DNA of 64,000 nucleotides from an uncultured Candidatus Melainabacteria bacterium. GTDB lineage: Bacteria; Cyanobacteriota; Vampirovibrionia; Gastranaerophilales; Gastranaerophilaceae. Location of the stretch: the NCBI GenBank assembly GCA_934754425.1, contig CAKVIN010000003.1, forward strand, positions 1 to 64,000, written 5' to 3'. Position numbers and translations under genes: made by a program. A model generated the notes under the pieces. That model was not told the origin of the DNA. It searched no databases and saw only the letters and a list, made by a program, of their open reading frames with translations. Of the stretch, positions 61,763-64,000 are shown piece after piece (positions within the stretch are counted from its first letter, which is position 1; each line of letters opens with the position of its first letter).

Positions 61763-62014
61763 TTAACGTGTTTCCTGTGTACTGTAAGCACTTTGACTAA
61801 AAAATGCTAATGCAAGTCGGTATTTTTCGATTTCTTCTTTGTTAAAATCATTTTTTAAATATCTATCATAAGTATCAATCGCTAACATTGCATGGGTGCT
61901 ATCATAGTATTCTTTCATTAAAACTAATTTTTTATCATTATTGTCCCATTTGTACCTACCCCATTTTTTACTTTTTGCATCAAAGGCTAATATTACTGCT
62001 AATGGATTTGACAT
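61763..62014 (-). CDS. Small protein of unknown function
   Basis: This 83-residue protein follows a strong AAGGAG site. It contains KKWGRYKWDNNDKKLVLMKEYYDSTHAMLAIDTYDRYLKND-like sequence, with many aromatic and charged residues. I recognise no family. It lies between excisionase and integrase on the same strand, so it may act in recombination control. Confidence 0.65.
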   Translation of the reverse strand: MSNPLAVILAFDAKSKKWGRYKWDNNDKKLVLMKEYYDSTHAMLAIDTYDRYLKNDFNKEEIEKYRLALAFFSQSAYSTQETR

Positions 62015-62053
62015 AATTTTCTCCTTTCATTTTTAATGTCATAACTTTGTATT

Positions 62054-62221
62054 CTAAAAAGAATTTTGTTGTATAAATTCTTGAATTTTTTCACTTTCAA
62101 AAAGAAGTCGCCCTCCTAGTTTTACAAACGGGATTTCTTTTCTATGTACCCAACGGTAAAGTGTCGAAGTTGAAATCTTCAAAAGTTTTGATAAATCGTT
62201 TATATTGTATAAATTTTTCAT
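62054..62221 (-). CDS. Excisionase-like HTH protein
   Basis: This 55-residue protein is a single MerR/excisionase-type winged HTH (HTH_17): MKNLYNINDLSKLLKISTST, LYRWVHRKEIPFVKLGGRLLF, SEKIQEFIQQNSF. The R-K-x-I-P-F-x-K-L-G-G-R-L-L-F wing is typical of element-encoded Xis. It probably directs excision with the downstream integrase. Confidence 0.82.
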   Translation of the reverse strand: MKNLYNINDLSKLLKISTSTLYRWVHRKEIPFVKLGGRLLFESEKIQEFIQQNSF

Positions 62222-62289
62222 AGTATAGTATCCTTTGCTTAAATTGGTCTAAAATCTAGTAATAACTTAACTTTTAAGTATTTAGAGAA

Positions 62290-62390
62290 TGCAGGAAAGA
62301 ATCGCGAGAATAGACTTCTGCAAAAGACTCTAGCAAAGAGAGAAAGAGTCGAAAGAATTATTATTCTTTGTTTTTAATCCTTTTCCTGCA
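62290..62390. other. Multi-helix structure after the RepA-like gene
   Basis: A 9-bp perfect outer stem tgcaggaaa/tttcctgca (62290-62298 with 62382-62390) encloses gactct/agagtc (62326-62331, 62345-62350) and aaagaat/attcttt (62352-62358, 62363-62369). It could be a terminator region, a structured RNA or the element's replication origin. It lies between the ATPase stop and the excisionase gene. Confidence 0.45.
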
Positions 62391-62396
62391 ACTTTT

Positions 62397-64000
62397 CTAT
62401 ATCAAGTCATCAGCTTCTTTGTGATATTTCTTCTCTTTGGGTTTCTTAGGAGGTTTCTTGATATTATAAAAATAGGTTCTATCTTTTGTTGTTCCTATAG
62501 CTTTTATTACCCCGTCAGCTAAAAGTTCTGAAAACGCATTGTTTACTGTTCTATCTGAATATCCCGCTATACACTTGAGAGATTTAGCAGAAAAACCAAT
62601 TTCCGGCATACTTGATAGAACATTAACAATTTTTTCTTTTGCCTGCTGAGTTTTGTTTTTCCCAGTATTCGACACTTCATCAGTGGTATAAATTACTTGA
62701 ATATATTGATTATCATTATTTGATATTACAAATTGAAAAGGTTCAATTGGTTTAAACCAAGTTTTAGCACAAATAACAGTATTGTACTTTTCGTCCTTTG
62801 TACTTTTTTCTGTATCATGTGCAATAGCAAGCATTAAGCCGCATAATCTGGCTGTAACAAAACTTCCAATTAAATCGCTTTGGTCAAGTCCTTTTCTCTT
62901 TTCGTTAGAACCTCTTTTTCTGGAATGGTGACACAATAAAATTGAGCAATCATAATTAGAAGTTAGTTTTCTTAAAAAATCAATTGGTTCTTTCACGTCT
63001 TTTTGTTTATTCTCATCACCATCGAAAAAAGAAATAAAGGTATCAAAAATAACGAAATCCGGCTTATATCCTTCCAATAATGTTTTAAGATTTTCTTGTC
63101 CTTGCTCATTTGTTAAATCAATAGAAAAGCCTTTTGATTCAGCCTCATAACGATTGACAAGTTTAAAATATTTATTATCAGGGTTATAAAACATTTGTTT
63201 CAATCGATTTTTCATTATTGTGTTTGGGAAATCCCCTTGAAAATATAGAACTTTCATAGGTCTTTCAACTTGATAATGATTAAAAATAGCTTCGCCCCTG
63301 GTTAATTTAGCCGCTATATCCATTGCCAAAATTGTTTTTCCAACTCCAGGCTCACTAAAAATTACACTTACAAGTTTTTTTGCAAATAAATCTTTAACCA
63401 CCCATTTTACATCTTCTTCCTGCATTAAGTCGCTTGTGCTTTTTAATAAAGATAAAAGCCCCTTTTTATCTGTTTTTGTAAATTCTTCTCTATTTTGTTT
63501 AGGTTCTTGGCTTTTTAAATATGGGCAATTTCCACATATTGTTTCGTCATCAAAGTGTGAACAACCTTTAATATCATTTATATCTTCGATTTTATAAGTC
63601 GATTTTATGGCTGCTTTCCTTTGTGGAATTTCATTATCGTTATTCTTTTCTGCAATATTTATAATCAAATTTTCCGCTTCATCTTGTGTGATATTTAATT
63701 TTTTGCGACAAATTCCAGCTAAAGACATCGCCAAATCTTGTCTATTACCTTCTACCCAATTGTTTTCTGCAAATTCAATACAAGGTAATTTTTCTTGAGG
63801 TTCAACATCTTTTTTTGATTGATTATATTCAACAATATTAATTGCATTTTTTATAGTTTCTTCTATTTCTCTAATTGCTTCAAAAGTTTTGCCTTGAACC
63901 AAACAATTATTTTTATTTTCAAAAAATGATTCTTGAATAAATCCTTCTTTATCTAGCATTCCAAAAAATGGTAAAAATATTACTGAAATGCCTTCGCCCT
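62397..64000 (-). CDS. RepA-like AAA ATPase with primase-like N-terminus (partial at window edge)
   Basis: The reading frame stays open to the right edge of the window, so the gene is likely truncated; the ATG at 63959 has no ribosome binding site. About residues 190-400 (counted from that ATG) form a RepA/AAA_25-type RecA-like ATPase: Walker A EPGVGKTILA, Walker B PDFVIFDTFISFF, ILLCHHSRKRGS. Upstream are PriCT-like helices and a Cys cluster (CSHFDDETICGNCPYL). The C-terminus holds a winged helix-like segment (SAKSLKCIAGYSDRTVNNAFSELLADGVI). It probably starts replication of the right element. Confidence 0.85.
   Translation of the reverse strand, partial: GEGISVIFLPFFGMLDKEGFIQESFFENKNNCLVQGKTFEAIREIEETIKNAINIVEYNQSKKDVEPQEKLPCIEFAENNWVEGNRQDLAMSLAGICRKKLNITQDEAENLIINIAEKNNDNEIPQRKAAIKSTYKIEDINDIKGCSHFDDETICGNCPYLKSQEPKQNREEFTKTDKKGLLSLLKSTSDLMQEEDVKWVVKDLFAKKLVSVIFSEPGVGKTILAMDIAAKLTRGEAIFNHYQVERPMKVLYFQGDFPNTIMKNRLKQMFYNPDNKYFKLVNRYEAESKGFSIDLTNEQGQENLKTLLEGYKPDFVIFDTFISFFDGDENKQKDVKEPIDFLRKLTSNYDCSILLCHHSRKRGSNEKRKGLDQSDLIGSFVTARLCGLMLAIAHDTEKSTKDEKYNTVICAKTWFKPIEPFQFVISNNDNQYIQVIYTTDEVSNTGKNKTQQAKEKIVNVLSSMPEIGFSAKSLKCIAGYSDRTVNNAFSELLADGVIKAIGTTKDRTYFYNIKKPPKKPKEKKYHKEADDLI

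Larger units (their letters stand above)
60122..64000. mobile_element. Second integrated element, right side (partial)
   Basis: Adjacent to the 3' end of tRNA-fMet lie a tyrosine integrase (60571), an excisionase-like protein (62054) and a RepA-like ATPase (62397). The order tRNA-integrase-excisionase-replication is that of a satellite or prophage-like element. It extends past the window, so its right end is not seen. Confidence 0.75.

Overview
The window is AT-rich, densely coded chromosome from a bacterium that I place, by inference, near the non-photosynthetic cyanobacterial relatives (Vampirovibrionia/Gastranaerophilales type). The grounds are very low GC, a Gram-negative envelope gene set (TolC-like protein, MurJ, SpoIID-domain protein), scattered flagellar genes (fliA, fliE, fliF, fliO), a VKOR-DsbA fusion, and many long lysine-rich helical proteins of no recognisable family. 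No marker gene for a firm taxonomic call is present.

Layout. 1-9.9 kb: tRNA-Ser(GGA), a coiled-coil protein behind a sigma-28-type promoter, the sigma-28 factor itself, then a run of unrecognised helical proteins and an alpha/beta hydrolase. 10-20.8 kb: a microprotein, prs, a small Xre regulator with a structured region upstream, a pseudo-matrixin, a microprotein paired with a larger relative, a HAD phosphatase and TolC-like pair, a CHASE2-GGDEF cyclase, fliE and fliF. 20.8-28.6 kb: alanine/sodium symporter, a tight operon (histidine kinase, Nudix, aroH, receiver domain), fliO, neuB-like and kdsC-like genes, and an unknown protein. 28.6-33.9 kb: the wall and division operon murC-murB-ddl-ftsQ-hemW. 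34-42.4 kb: VKOR-DsbA, queH-like, a Cys-rich protein, an Lrp regulator with an aminotransferase, then cysS-spoIID-murJ. 42.6-51.4 kb: small unknown proteins, a remarkable Clp/FtsH-like chimera, ssb, a four-carbon acid-sugar kinase with a pdxA-like partner, and an MFS transporter.

51.8-64 kb is mobile DNA on both sides of an initiator tRNA-fMet gene. The left element (about 8.2 kb, bounded by a 50-bp direct repeat that ends exactly at the anticodon loop) carries a tyrosine integrase, a serine recombinase, a long non-coding stretch with a multi-helix RNA-like fold, and cargo resembling a defence island: small membrane proteins, a HhH DNA glycosylase, an Xre regulator, an sce7726-like nuclease, a Beta-family protein and an ImmA/IrrE protease. 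The right element begins after the tRNA 3' end (integrase, excisionase, RepA-like ATPase) and runs off the window.

Most notable: the Clp/FtsH chimera with eroded ATPase motifs, the candidate defence module, the structured non-coding region at 54.03-54.78 kb, a promoter motif shared by five unknown genes, and the double targeting of an initiator tRNA. No CRISPR array was seen.
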